DNA from: Ilumatobacter fluminis
Lineage (GTDB): Bacteria > Actinomycetota > Acidimicrobiia > Acidimicrobiales > Ilumatobacteraceae
Direction: 5' to 3'
NCBI RefSeq assembly: GCF_004364865.1
Contig: NZ_SOAU01000001.1
Span: 2,574,001-2,638,000, forward strand
DNA length: 64,000 nucleotides
Shown: positions 8,607-17,252 of the stretch, piece by piece
Position numbering within the stretch: position 1 is the stretch's first letter
Layout: each line of letters begins with the position of its first letter
Translations under genes and position numbers: made by a program
The notes under the pieces: model-generated
Told to the model about the DNA's origin: nothing
The model's database searches: none
Seen by the model: only the letters and a program-made list of their open reading frames with translations

Positions 8607-9260
8607 TCAGCGGTCTTGCCAGGTGCAGATGCAGGCTTCGTTGCCGTCGGCGTCGGCGAGGACCCACCAGGCCCGGGCGTGCTCGTCGCTCACCAGCGTG
8701 CCACCGGCGGCCAGGGCCTCGGCGACTCGCCGTTCGGCGACGTCGTGCGGGACGCTGATGTCGACATGAATGCGGTTGCGCTGCGTCCGCCCGTCACCCA
8801 TCGGCTGGAACAAGATCGCCGGGCCGAAGCCGGCCGGATCGTCGACGAAGGCGGCCGGGTCGTCGGAGTAGCCGAGCACCGCCAACCAGAAGGGCCGGAT
8901 GCGATCGGCGTCCTCGGTGTCGATCGTCCACTCGACGGCCTGCACCCGGAGCGGCCGCGCCTCGGCACCAGCGACCGCCGCCAGACCGGAGATCGTGCGG
9001 GCCAGGTCGACGTCGCGGTCGGTCACGCCGCCGGCGTCGTGCGACCACAGTTCGACTCGTACGGCGCCGGGCCACCGGAGGTGGAGAGCGGGATGATGAT
9101 CGGCCGCCTCGGCGGCGGCGGCGATCTCGGCGAGCAACGCCGCGCCGCCGGGGAACGAGGTGGCGACGAACTCGGCACGGATGGCGCCGACGCCGTAGCG
9201 CCAGTCGCCGAGGGTCGCATCGGCGGCGATCTCGGCGGGCGGGACGAGCGTTGACGACAT
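8607..9260 (-). CDS. pterin-4a-carbinolamine dehydratase / VOC-domain fusion
   Basis: 217 residues in two parts. Residues about 5-100 match pterin carbinolamine dehydratase: DHHPAL (His55-His56-Pro57) and SHDAGGVTDRD (His74) correspond to the active-site HHP...H...GLT..D pattern. Residues about 105-215 form a glyoxalase/VOC-like domain (VEWTIDTEDADRIRPFW, RIHVDISVP, DADGNEACICTW). The VOC part resembles glyoxalase-like domain proteins often annotated with unknown function. Stand-alone dehydratase is normally about 100 residues, so this is a fusion. The dehydratase half would recycle hydroxylated pterin, but no aromatic amino acid hydroxylase is visible nearby. Confidence 0.85.
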   Translation of the reverse strand: MSSTLVPPAEIAADATLGDWRYGVGAIRAEFVATSFPGGAALLAEIAAAAEAADHHPALHLRWPGAVRVELWSHDAGGVTDRDVDLARTISGLAAVAGAEARPLRVQAVEWTIDTEDADRIRPFWLAVLGYSDDPAAFVDDPAGFGPAILFQPMGDGRTQRNRIHVDISVPHDVAERRVAEALAAGGTLVSDEHARAWWVLADADGNEACICTWQDR

Positions 9261-9307
9261 GGCGCCAGTTCAGCAGACGCGGCAGCTCGGTCGACGTGGC
9301 GGCGGGA

Positions 9308-9496
9308 TCAATCGCAACAGCTGTCGCGCCAGCCACAGCCCGAGCACTTGAAGTGGGCGTGCTCGGGGAACAGATCGCTGCCGCACATCGGGCACTCGGG
9401 GTAGGTCCCGAGCACCGATCGGCATCCACCGGTGGTGTCGGACGCGGTCAGGACCGACGGGGCGACGTGCGGGGCGGGATCGTGCTGCTGTGACAT
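9308..9496 (-). CDS. small cysteine-rich zinc-ribbon protein
   Basis: 62-residue protein with a clear ribosome-binding site (GGAGGA) just before ATG 9496. Cysteine pairs CPMC (35, 38) and CSGC (51, 54) form a likely zinc ribbon, with an additional C-terminal Cys-Cys (60-61) and Cys25. No DNA-binding or enzymatic domain is recognisable. It lies between the PCD-VOC gene (same strand, 47 bp) and the divergent MFS gene. Function unknown; a nucleic-acid or protein-binding role is a guess. Confidence 0.7.
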   Translation of the reverse strand: MSQQHDPAPHVAPSVLTASDTTGGCRSVLGTYPECPMCGSDLFPEHAHFKCSGCGWRDSCCD

Positions 9497-9567
9497 GAGT
9501 CCTCCACGATCGCGCGTTTCCCGTCCGCCGGTCGCGGATGGTCCGCACTAGCTTGACTGACGGGTCA

Positions 9568-10881
9568 ATGGGCGCTTCCACCTCCACCGAGGCCACACCT
9601 CGGCAACGTCACCGACCCGGCACCGCCCGGGCGGCGCTCGCCTACCCGGCGTTCCGCACCCTGTTCATCGGGACCGCACTGTCGAGCGTCGGCACCTGGA
9701 TGCAGAACTTCACCCTGCCGGCCTACCTCGATTCGCGCACCGGTTCGGCAGGCCTCGTCGGCCTGATGGTCTTCGCGCAGCTCGGTCCGCTGCTGTTGTT
9801 GTCGATCCCGGCCGGCATGCTCGCCGACCGTGTGAACCGCACCCGTCTCGTGATCGCCATGCAGACCACGATGCTCGTGTTCTCGCTGGTGCTCGCCGGG
9901 CTCGTCGCGACCGACGCTCCCCTGTGGACGCTCTTCGCCGCTCAGCTCGCGATCGGCATCGCGAACACCGTCAACGCCCCGGCGTTCAGTGCGAGCATCC
10001 CGATGCTCGTCGACCGGGCCGACCTGCCCGGCGCCATCAGCCTCAACTCGGCGATGATCAACGGCAGCCGCATCCTGGGTCCGGCGTTCGCCGCCCTGCT
10101 GGCCGCGCTCGGCGTGTCGATCGCCCAACTGTTCCTGGTCAACTCGGCGACGTTCCTCTTCCTGATCGTGCCGCTGTTCTTCGTGGCGCTCCCGCAGGTG
10201 GCCGGCAAGTCGACGGCGAAGGGATGGAGACAGCTCCGCGCCGGCGTCGACATCGTGCGAGGCCGACGGGTGCTGTCCCGGGTGATCGGCACGATGTTCA
10301 TGTTCTCGCTGGTGTGCCTGCCCTACGTCGGCCTGTTCCCCTCGGTCGCCCGGCTCAACTTCGACCTCGACCCGGAGGGCAACGGCTACCGGCTGCTCTA
10401 CATCGTGTGGGGTCTGGGTGCGTTCTTCGGCGCCCTCGCCGTCGGCACCTGGCTGTCGCGCCGCGACACGCGGCGACTCATCCCGTTCGGACTCCTCCTG
10501 TTCGCCGTGTCGCTGGGCGTCTTCTCGCTCCTGTCGTCACTCGTGTTGGCGTTGCCCGTCGCGTTCGCGCTCGGCTTCGTGTACTTCATGACTGCGACGG
10601 CGCTGGCCTCGGTGATGCAGCGCAACCTGGCCGACAACGAACGGGCGATGGCGATGCCACTGTGGTTCATGGCATTCGGCGGCACCGTTCCGGTCGGCAA
10701 CCTGATCGGCGGTCCGATCATGGACGCGGTCGGTGCCCGGTGGGTCCTCGGCTTCGGTGCCGCGTTCGCCCTGTTCCTCGCCTGGTGGGCCAACCTGGCC
10801 CGCCTGGACGAGGACGACTTCCTCCCGGTCGACGAGGGCGGCGAGCCCTTCGTCCCGGTCAACGCCAACCGCGCCTTCTGA
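9568..10881 (+). CDS. MFS transporter (EntS-like exporter)
   Basis: 437-residue major facilitator superfamily protein with about 10-12 hydrophobic helices. The N-terminal AFRTLFIGTALSSVGTWMQNFTLPAYL and the loop MLADRVNRTRL (motif-A-like D-R-x-x-R) place it among enterobactin-exporter-type drug/siderophore exporters. ATG 9568 is preferred over the upstream in-frame start at 9538 because the family normally starts shortly before the first helix. The short inverted repeat TTGAC-N6-GTCAA (9553-9568) overlaps the start and could be an operator. Substrate unknown. It converges on murF with 16 bp between. Confidence 0.85.
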   Translation: MGASTSTEATPRQRHRPGTARAALAYPAFRTLFIGTALSSVGTWMQNFTLPAYLDSRTGSAGLVGLMVFAQLGPLLLLSIPAGMLADRVNRTRLVIAMQTTMLVFSLVLAGLVATDAPLWTLFAAQLAIGIANTVNAPAFSASIPMLVDRADLPGAISLNSAMINGSRILGPAFAALLAALGVSIAQLFLVNSATFLFLIVPLFFVALPQVAGKSTAKGWRQLRAGVDIVRGRRVLSRVIGTMFMFSLVCLPYVGLFPSVARLNFDLDPEGNGYRLLYIVWGLGAFFGALAVGTWLSRRDTRRLIPFGLLLFAVSLGVFSLLSSLVLALPVAFALGFVYFMTATALASVMQRNLADNERAMAMPLWFMAFGGTVPVGNLIGGPIMDAVGARWVLGFGAAFALFLAWWANLARLDEDDFLPVDEGGEPFVPVNANRAF

Positions 10882-10897
10882 CCCGCTGGTCGCCTCG

Positions 10898-12187
10898 TCA
10901 GCCGAGGAGTTCGTCGACGAAGCGCTCGAGGGCGCCGGCTCGACTGGCTTTCACCAGGACCACGTCGCCGCTGCCGAGTTCGCCGAGCGCCGCAACCGGG
11001 TCGTCGGTCGGCTGGACGCCGTACAGGTCGGTGCCGGTGGCGATCACCTCGATGCCCCGAGCTCGTGCGTCGTCGGCGACCCGGGCATGACCGGCGGCCG
11101 GATCGTCGAGTTCGCCCATTGGGCCGAGGATCGCCATCCGCCGGGTCGCATCCATCGCCGCCACCGCGTCGAGCGCGGCCCGCATCGAGTCGGGGTTCGC
11201 GTTGTAGGCGTCGTTGATCACGACGGCGCCAGAGGTCAGGGTGTGCAGCTCCATGCGCATGCCCGACACGGTCGCGGCCGCGAGCGCAACGACTGCGGCG
11301 TCAATCGTCCCCTCCACCACACCTGCGACGGCGATCGCTGCGGCGGCGTTGCTCGCCATGTGGACACCGCTGGCGGCGAGTTCGACGCGACCGCTCCCCC
11401 ACGGCGTCTCGATCGTGAACCTCGGCCGAGCGAGCGCGTCGAGTTCGAGTTCGATGATGCGCACGTCACCGGCGTCGACGCCGAACGTCACCACGTCGCC
11501 TGCGGCGGCAGCGGCCATCGCTGCGACCCGATGATCGTCGGCATTGAGCACCGCGACACCGTCGGCCGGCAACTGCTCGATCAGCTCTCGCTTGGCCCGA
11601 GCGACACCGTCGATCCCCCCGACCCGCTCGGTATGCGAGGCGGCGACCCGGGTCACGACACCGATCGTGGGGTGTGCGACATCGCACAGCCGGACGATCT
11701 CACCGAAGCCGCGCATGCCCATCTCGACCACCAGCGCCTCGACGCCGTCGGGTGCGCCGAGAATCGTGACCGGGAGGCCCTGCTCGTTGTTGAAGCTCCG
11801 CAGGTTCGCCGTCACCCGCCGGGTGGCGCCCAGCGCGGCAGCGATGAAGTCTTTCGTCGACGTCTTGCCGACACTGCCGGTCACGCCGATGACCGGGATG
11901 TCGAGCTGTCGGCGCGACCATGTCGCCAGCGCCATCAGCGCTGCTGCCGTGTCGTCGACACGAATCGCCGTGCCGCCACCGGGTTCGCGTTCGGTCAGAT
12001 ACGCCGCGGCACCGCCTGCGAGGGCGCCGTCGATGAACTCGTGACCGTCGCGCTCGGCGACGATCGGCACGAACAACTGGCCGGTGGCGACCGAGCGGGA
12101 GTCGAACGACGCGCCGTCGACGGCGACGTCCGGCCCGTGCAGGGTGCCGCCGACGGCAGAAGCGACCTGGGATGCCATGATCCGCAT
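10898..12187 (-). CDS. murF: UDP-N-acetylmuramoyl-tripeptide--D-alanyl-D-alanine ligase
   Basis: Cytoplasmic Mur ligase adding D-Ala-D-Ala to the UDP-MurNAc-tripeptide (EC 6.3.2.10). About 429 residues: N-terminal substrate domain (FDSRSVATGQLFVPI), ATP-binding P-loop VTGSVGKTSTKDF, the central NNEQGLPVTIL region typical of MurF, NDAYNANPDSMRAAL in the C-terminal domain. ATG 12187 (MRIMASQ) or ATG 12178 fit the family N-terminus; the open frame upstream is antisense to ddl. It is located apart from other division/cell-wall genes but paired head-to-head with ddl, which makes its D-Ala-D-Ala substrate. Confidence 0.93.
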   Translation of the reverse strand: MRIMASQVASAVGGTLHGPDVAVDGASFDSRSVATGQLFVPIVAERDGHEFIDGALAGGAAAYLTEREPGGGTAIRVDDTAAALMALATWSRRQLDIPVIGVTGSVGKTSTKDFIAAALGATRRVTANLRSFNNEQGLPVTILGAPDGVEALVVEMGMRGFGEIVRLCDVAHPTIGVVTRVAASHTERVGGIDGVARAKRELIEQLPADGVAVLNADDHRVAAMAAAAAGDVVTFGVDAGDVRIIELELDALARPRFTIETPWGSGRVELAASGVHMASNAAAAIAVAGVVEGTIDAAVVALAAATVSGMRMELHTLTSGAVVINDAYNANPDSMRAALDAVAAMDATRRMAILGPMGELDDPAAGHARVADDARARGIEVIATGTDLYGVQPTDDPVAALGELGSGDVVLVKASRAGALERFVDELLG

Positions 12188-12212
12188 GGTTCCGAACGGT
12201 ACCGTCGTGGGG

Positions 12213-13295
12213 GTGAGCAACGAGCGCATCAACCTCGTGGTGTTGTTCGGCGGCCAGTCGGCCGAGCACGACGTGAGCTGCACCACCGCGGCGCACGTGC
12301 TCGCGGCGGCCGACCCCGACAAGTACCGCATCACCCCCGTCGGCATCTCCACCGACGGCCAATGGGCGGTCGCCACGGAGGCAGCGGACGCATTGCGTTC
12401 CGGCCCCGCTGCGCTCCCGAGTCGACTCGACCCACGCGGCGACACCCTGTCGCCCACGACGATGCTCGGCGAGGCGGCCGAACGCCCGGAGCGCACCGTC
12501 GTGCTTCCCCTCCTCCATGGCCCGATGGGCGAGGACGGCACCGTGCAGGGCATGCTCGAACTCGCGAACGTCGCCTACGTCGGTGCCGGCGTCCTCGGCT
12601 CGGCCGTGGCGATGGACAAGGCGATGGCCAAGCAGGTCCTCACCGCCGCAGGGATCGCGCAGGCCCGCTACCGCGCCTTCGCCGAGCATCAGATCACCCC
12701 GGCGTTGCCGGCCGAACTGGCGGCCGACCTCGGACTCCCCTGCTTCGTGAAACCGGCGAACATGGGCTCGTCCGTCGGTGTCACCAAGGCCAAGACGGTC
12801 GAGGAGCTGCGCGACGCGATCGACTACGCGCTCACGTACGACGAGTGGATCGTCGTCGAGGAAGGCATCGTCGGCCGTGAGATCGAGATCGCCGTGATCG
12901 GCAACGACGATCCGTTCGTGTCGGTGCCGGGTGAGATCCTCCCGGGCGACGAGTTCTACAGCTACGACGACAAGTACGTGAACGACGCATCGTCGGGTGT
13001 GATCCCGGCGCCGCTCACCCCGGACCAGACGGCCGACGTGCAACGCCAGGCGCTGGCCGTGTTCCGGGCACTGCGCTGCGAGGGACTCGCCCGGTGCGAC
13101 TTCTTCCTCGAGGAGTCGGGTCCGGCGCGCGGCTTCCTCTGCAATGAGGTCAACACGATGCCCGGCTTCACGCCGATCTCGATGTTCCCCAAGATGCTGA
13201 TCGCGAGCGGTATGCCGTATCCCGAGATCATCGACCGGCTCGTCGAACTCGCGCTCGAGCGCCACGGCCGTCGCCGCCGCAATACCAAGCACTGA
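12213..13295 (+). CDS. ddl: D-alanine--D-alanine ligase
   Basis: ATP-grasp enzyme joining two D-alanines (EC 6.3.2.4). GTG 12213 is chosen because the family begins just before VVLFGGQSAEHDVS; GTG 12207 and ATG 12186 are alternatives. About 360 residues. Visible motifs: GPMGEDGTVQGMLE, KPANMGSSVGVTK (ATP-grasp Lys and serine loop), EEGIVGREIEIAVIG, and the metal/substrate region CDFFLEE...FLCNEVNTMPGFT. Its dipeptide product is the substrate of the divergently encoded MurF. The 25-bp gap between the start codons forces overlapping promoters. Confidence 0.95.
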   Translation: MSNERINLVVLFGGQSAEHDVSCTTAAHVLAAADPDKYRITPVGISTDGQWAVATEAADALRSGPAALPSRLDPRGDTLSPTTMLGEAAERPERTVVLPLLHGPMGEDGTVQGMLELANVAYVGAGVLGSAVAMDKAMAKQVLTAAGIAQARYRAFAEHQITPALPAELAADLGLPCFVKPANMGSSVGVTKAKTVEELRDAIDYALTYDEWIVVEEGIVGREIEIAVIGNDDPFVSVPGEILPGDEFYSYDDKYVNDASSGVIPAPLTPDQTADVQRQALAVFRALRCEGLARCDFFLEESGPARGFLCNEVNTMPGFTPISMFPKMLIASGMPYPEIIDRLVELALERHGRRRRNTKH

Positions 13296-13313
13296 GGCGG
13301 CGACGACCCGACG

Positions 13314-13967
13314 TCACCCGAGTTCGGCGAGCATCGCCTCCATCTGATCGATCTGGACTCCCTGCGCCGACAGCATGTCGGTCGCCCAGAACTCGAGCGT
13401 GGTGTCGCTGCCGTCGATCAGCACCTCTGTGAGCATGGCCAGCGCGCCCTCGTGATGTCCGATCATCAACTCGAGGTAGAGCCGATCGAAGGCGACGCCG
13501 GACGACGCCGCGAGCTCGTCCATCTCGTCGGGCGAGGCCATGCCCATCTGCTCGACCATCATCGGCATCGAGAGCATCATCTCGTAGGACGACTCGGCGT
13601 CGGTGACCACCAAGCTGTTCCACGTCTGCCAGTTCTGCATCATGCCGATCTCGACGTCTTGCTCGACTCCGATCCGATCGGCGAGCGCAGCAACCGACTC
13701 GTCGGCTGCCCGCTCGGGTGCGAGGTCGCCCATCACCGTTGCCTGGAAGTGGTGCGGGATCATCATGGCGACGAAGTCGATGTCGGCGCCGTTGTACGTG
13801 GCCACAGGAGGCGACGCAACCGTGGTCGTCGTCGCCGGTGGGTCCTTGGGCTTCTTCCCGCCGCCCTTTCCGGACGGCGGACCTGCGCTGGCGACGGCGG
13901 CAACGGCAAGTGCACCCACAGCGACCGTGATCGCCGAAACGCGGCGGAACTTCTTGTCGAACTTCAT
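13314..13967 (-). CDS. exported DUF305 protein
   Basis: 217 residues with an N-terminal signal peptide (RRVSAITVAVGALAVAAV, cleavage near ASA), a short Lys/Pro/Thr linker, then a DUF305 helical domain carrying the two diagnostic His-His motifs MIPHHFQAT and MIGHHEGAL plus several Met-rich turns (MMLSMPMMVEQMGM). DUF305 proteins are ferritin-like helical bundles suspected of metal binding, but the biochemical role is not settled. GAGGAG ribosome-binding site directly upstream of ATG 13967. It follows the LVIVD protein gene on the same strand by 90 bp and may be co-transcribed with it. Confidence 0.85.
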   Translation of the reverse strand: MKFDKKFRRVSAITVAVGALAVAAVASAGPPSGKGGGKKPKDPPATTTTVASPPVATYNGADIDFVAMMIPHHFQATVMGDLAPERAADESVAALADRIGVEQDVEIGMMQNWQTWNSLVVTDAESSYEMMLSMPMMVEQMGMASPDEMDELAASSGVAFDRLYLELMIGHHEGALAMLTEVLIDGSDTTLEFWATDMLSAQGVQIDQMEAMLAELG

Positions 13968-14057
13968 GGTTCTCCTCAGTGACTGCGAAACGTGTTCGCG
14001 CTGGACCGATGGGGTGCCGGCGGTCCGTCCGACTCGGACCGAACCGCCGGCACCGGC

Positions 14058-15452
14058 TCAGTCCTTCAGCGCGTACTGCGTTTGCGCGTTGAAGTAGTCC
14101 TGCTTCACCCGGTTGGCGCTGCTGACGCCCTGTGTACCGGTCAGCTTGAGCACGTCGAGACCGAGCGTGATGTCGCTCGAGTAGATGTACCCGTTGTACC
14201 AGTAGGCGGACCAGCTCCCGCCGAGCGCCGGCGGGTCGATCGCTCCGCGGTCGAACCAGGCGATCTCGTACGGATTGGCGGGATCGGTGAAGTCCATCAC
14301 CAGCACGCCACCCTGGTACCACGACTGGACCATGAGATCGCGACCGTCGGCGGGGATGATCGACCCGTTGTGGGCCACACAGTTCTCGGTGTTCGCCTGG
14401 TGGCGGGGGATCTTGAAGTAGCTCTGGAACTCGAGCGTGCGGTCGTCACCCTCTCCGTTGATCGTGAAGATCGCATTGGCCCCGCGTTCGGGACCGACGG
14501 CCTCGTTGCACGTCGCGCCACCACCGCCGCCGAGCTCGTCGGTGAAGACGACCTTGGAGGCGTCATTGCTGAACGTCGCCGAGTGCCAGAAGGCGAAGTT
14601 CGCGTCCTCGACACTCGTGATGACATACGGGTTCACCGGATCGGAGATGTCCATCAACACGCCCTGCCCCATGCACGCCCCTGCGGCGAGGTCGAGCTCG
14701 GGATACACGGTGATGTCGTGACAACCCGCCGTTCGGACTGCACCGCCGTCGGGGAACAGCACCGCCTTGTTGACGACCGATGCCGACGCAGGATCGGCAA
14801 TGGGCACCTCGACGATCGAGATCGCGTCGTGCGGAGGCTGACAATTGGGGAACGACGACCTCGGTCCGTAGGAGGAGATGTAGAGATAGACGATGTCGTC
14901 GGTGTCACCCGGCACGAGCGTGTGGGTGTGTGATCCGCAGTCGGTCCGCACGTTGCCGACGTATGCCGGGTTCGAGAGGTCGCTGATGTCGAAGATCCGC
15001 ATGCCCTCCCAACCGTCGGGGTTCGCCGCCGACGTTCCGCTGCTCTCGCACGACGGGTCCGTCTGTGGCGAGTCGACCGACATGAACACGAGCGAACCAT
15101 CCGGGCTGACCGATGGGTCGCCCTGGCCGCCCGGGCAGGCGATCTGCGCAACCAACTCCGTCTTCTGGGGATGCCTGATGTCGTAGAAGTTCAGACCGCC
15201 GTAGCTGCCCTGGATCGCCAGATCGCCGTGGAACGCGAGATCCGAATGGAACGTGCCGTCGTTCACCCCCTGACGTGGAATGTTGAGCACCAGGTCGAGA
15301 TTCTGCGTGCTCGCCGTCTCGCCTGGCGCCAGCGGCACGTCGGCTTGCGCCGAGGTCGGCGCGCCGTAGCCGACCTGGCTGAGCACCAGTGCTCCGGTGA
15401 GTGTTGCGATCGCGGCGGCGCGCCGCGATCGACGGTGGGTGGAACCGATCAT
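14058..15452 (-). CDS. exported LVIVD-repeat (beta-propeller-like) protein
   Basis: 464-residue secreted protein. ATG 15452 has a purine-rich ribosome-binding site and starts a signal peptide (RRSRRAAAIATLTGALVLSQV). The mature part has repeated strands of the type GGLNFYDIRHPQKTELV, GMRIFDISDLSNPAYVGNV, GVLMDISDPVNPYVI and GVLVMDFTDPANPYEIAWF, which are LVIVD-type repeats expected to form a propeller. Paired cysteines suggest disulfides outside the cell. No catalytic motif is recognisable; such proteins are thought to bind ligands or partners at the surface. Upstream of the DUF305 gene on the same strand. Confidence 0.8.
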   Translation of the reverse strand: MIGSTHRRSRRAAAIATLTGALVLSQVGYGAPTSAQADVPLAPGETASTQNLDLVLNIPRQGVNDGTFHSDLAFHGDLAIQGSYGGLNFYDIRHPQKTELVAQIACPGGQGDPSVSPDGSLVFMSVDSPQTDPSCESSGTSAANPDGWEGMRIFDISDLSNPAYVGNVRTDCGSHTHTLVPGDTDDIVYLYISSYGPRSSFPNCQPPHDAISIVEVPIADPASASVVNKAVLFPDGGAVRTAGCHDITVYPELDLAAGACMGQGVLMDISDPVNPYVITSVEDANFAFWHSATFSNDASKVVFTDELGGGGGATCNEAVGPERGANAIFTINGEGDDRTLEFQSYFKIPRHQANTENCVAHNGSIIPADGRDLMVQSWYQGGVLVMDFTDPANPYEIAWFDRGAIDPPALGGSWSAYWYNGYIYSSDITLGLDVLKLTGTQGVSSANRVKQDYFNAQTQYALKD

Positions 15453-15660
15453 CACGTAACCCTTCCCTGTCGTGAAGCGTGCAGATTTTCCCGTCACCGC
15501 GTCCGTGCACGTCCGGTCGAGGCGAGCACCATCATTGCCACTTTGCGTGTCCGGGCGACCTCAATTCGCGTCATGATCCGGTGCCGACTCGTCAAACTCG
15601 AGCCCCGAGGTGGGTGATGAGCTCACGGTCGACCAGCCACGGGAGGCGTATGGTTGCGGC

Positions 15661-16167
15661 ATGACGAGCGAGCCACCGATCGATCGGCTCAACGAGGTCG
15701 GCGTCCTCAATCGGCGGGAGATCGAGGCGCGGATCGTCGCGCCGCTGCTGGAGCGGCTCTCGGAGCGGTTCGGGCCCGAGGTGTACGACACGGCCCGCGA
15801 CGTCATCGTCGACGTGGCGCGCGAGCAGGGTGCCGCGCTGGCCGATCTGGTCGGTGACGACTCGCTACCCGGATTCGCGTCGGCACTCGGCGCCTGGTCG
15901 GCCGACGGGGCACTCGAGACCGAGATGCGCGAGCTGTCCGACGAGGTGTTCGCGTTCGACGTGGTGCGTTGCCGCTACGCCGAGATGTACCGGGCGCTCG
16001 GACTCGCCGATCTAGGGGCGACGATGTCGTGCAATCGCGACGGGTCGCTGATCGAGGGCTTCAACCCCGACGTCGTGTTCACCCGCACCCAGACCATCAT
16101 GGGCGGCGCCGACCACTGCGACTTCCGATTCGAGCTGCCAGCCACACCGGTCGAGATCCGGTCATGA
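15661..16167 (+). CDS. L-2-amino-thiazoline-4-carboxylic acid hydrolase-family protein
   Basis: 168-residue cytoplasmic protein. The C-terminal half (CRYAEMYRALGLADLGATMSCNRDGSLIEGFNPDVVF...TIMGGADHCDFRF) matches the ATC hydrolase-like family, in which a conserved Cys and the GxxHCDFR segment are typical. The N-terminal part is helical. The family name comes from one enzyme in L-cysteine synthesis from thiazoline; most members are functionally uncharacterised. ATG 15661 follows a 208-bp divergent promoter region shared with the LVIVD gene. Its stop overlaps the next start (ATGA), implying translational coupling. Confidence 0.75.
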   Translation: MTSEPPIDRLNEVGVLNRREIEARIVAPLLERLSERFGPEVYDTARDVIVDVAREQGAALADLVGDDSLPGFASALGAWSADGALETEMRELSDEVFAFDVVRCRYAEMYRALGLADLGATMSCNRDGSLIEGFNPDVVFTRTQTIMGGADHCDFRFELPATPVEIRS

Positions 16168-16538
16168 CGTTCCGCTCGCTCGTGCTCGCGACCGTTCTGG
16201 TCGGCGGCGTGCTGGCCGGTTGCGGCGGCGACGACCGGCCGTCCGACGCGGCGTGGAGCGTGATCTGGGACGGCGAGCGCGGGCTGGTTCCCACCGAGGC
16301 CGAGCTGACGGCCGGCGGGCGCGACCTGTGCGACGAGCTGGTCGGGCTGTACCGAGAGCGCTTCGACGACCTCATGCCGACGCCGTCGGAGGGCCTTGAC
16401 GACGCGGTCGACGCGTGGACCGAGCAGGCCGAACAGATCGCGTTCGAGTGCCCGACCGATCCCGAGATCCTGGCGGCCGAGTACGAGGCGCTGCGTCGCC
16501 TCGAAGCCGAGATCGACGCCGGCCTCGCCGCCGGCTGA
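16164..16538 (+). CDS. small lipoprotein of unknown function
   Basis: 124 residues; signal peptide with lipobox VLAGC (Cys near residue 20), then an acidic domain without recognisable family. Two cysteines (in RDLCDEL and FECPTD) could form a disulfide outside the membrane. The start ATG overlaps the stop of the preceding hydrolase-like gene (ATGA), so the two are very likely made together. No function can be assigned. Confidence 0.75.
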   Translation: MTFRSLVLATVLVGGVLAGCGGDDRPSDAAWSVIWDGERGLVPTEAELTAGGRDLCDELVGLYRERFDDLMPTPSEGLDDAVDAWTEQAEQIAFECPTDPEILAAEYEALRRLEAEIDAGLAAG

Positions 16539-16556
16539 GCCGCTCGCCGTCGACGG

Positions 16557-17156
16557 TCAGGTCGTAGGCGACAGGGCCGCCCGCAGGAACGACCGCAGCT
16601 CGTCACGGAGACGGCGGAGGTCGGGCAGACTCGGCTTCCACCCGACCGCCCTGAGCACCTCCGGCTCGGTCGCGATGCCGGTGACCGTGGCGTAGGCGAG
16701 GCCGGCAACCAACCCGGGATCGCCCTGGCGCAGGCGACCCTTGTCCATCTCGAGGCGCAGGTAGTCCACCCCACGATCGACCAGCGGCTGCACGTGCTGA
16801 CGGAGCCGGTCGGCGCGAGCATCGGGCAAGCGGCTCACCTCGCGGACGAGACCGAGCAACGCCGGTCGGCGGACGGCCGGACGGAAGACCGCCTCGATCA
16901 CGGCGTCGATCCGGTCGAGCGGGTCGTCGTCGGCCGACCGGATGGCCGCCTCGATCGACACGTGCAGCTCGGCGGCGACCGCCTCGAGCACGGCGTCGAC
17001 CAGCTCGTCTTTCGAGGGGAACCAGTACAGGACCGTCTGCTTGCGGATGCCGACCGATCGTGCGATCTCGTCGAGCGACACGGCGTCGACGCCGCGGCTG
17101 CCGAACAGGTCGATCGCGGCGTCGAGGATGCGCTGTCGGGTCGGTGTCGTCGTCAT
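16557..17156 (-). CDS. TetR-family transcriptional regulator
   Basis: 199 residues. N-terminal TetR helix-turn-helix: RQRILDAAIDLFGSRG, then LDEIARSVGIRKQTVLYWFPSKDELV; the C-terminal helical ligand domain contains a long Arg-rich segment. ATG 17156 gives the conventional N-terminus. It is divergent from the acyl-CoA reductase operon, and a 7+7 bp palindrome at 17227-17242 lies between. By the usual logic of the family it should repress that operon and be released by a lipid or acyl-CoA effector; this is inference. Confidence 0.92.
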   Translation of the reverse strand: MTTTPTRQRILDAAIDLFGSRGVDAVSLDEIARSVGIRKQTVLYWFPSKDELVDAVLEAVAAELHVSIEAAIRSADDDPLDRIDAVIEAVFRPAVRRPALLGLVREVSRLPDARADRLRQHVQPLVDRGVDYLRLEMDKGRLRQGDPGLVAGLAYATVTGIATEPEVLRAVGWKPSLPDLRRLRDELRSFLRAALSPTT

Positions 17157-17215
17157 GATCGTTCGGGAACGCGAGTCGGCCGCCACGTTCGGTTTCGTGT
17201 TCGGCGGCGAGACCA

Positions 17216-17252
17216 TTGAAGAACTCTCTACCAAGTGGTAGACAGTCCCATT
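17216..17252 (+). promoter_or_regulatory. promoter of the lipid operon overlapping a TetR-type operator
   Basis: The perfect inverted repeat TCTACCA-AG-TGGTAGA occupies 17227-17242. A possible -35 (TTGAAG, 17216-17221) and -10 (TAGACA, 17239-17244) are separated by 17 bp, so the operator would cover the spacer and part of the -10 region. A start point about seven bases after the -10 would fall at or near GTG 17253, suggesting a leaderless mRNA; no ribosome-binding site is visible there. The palindrome is directly seen; promoter elements are inferred. Confidence 0.6.
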
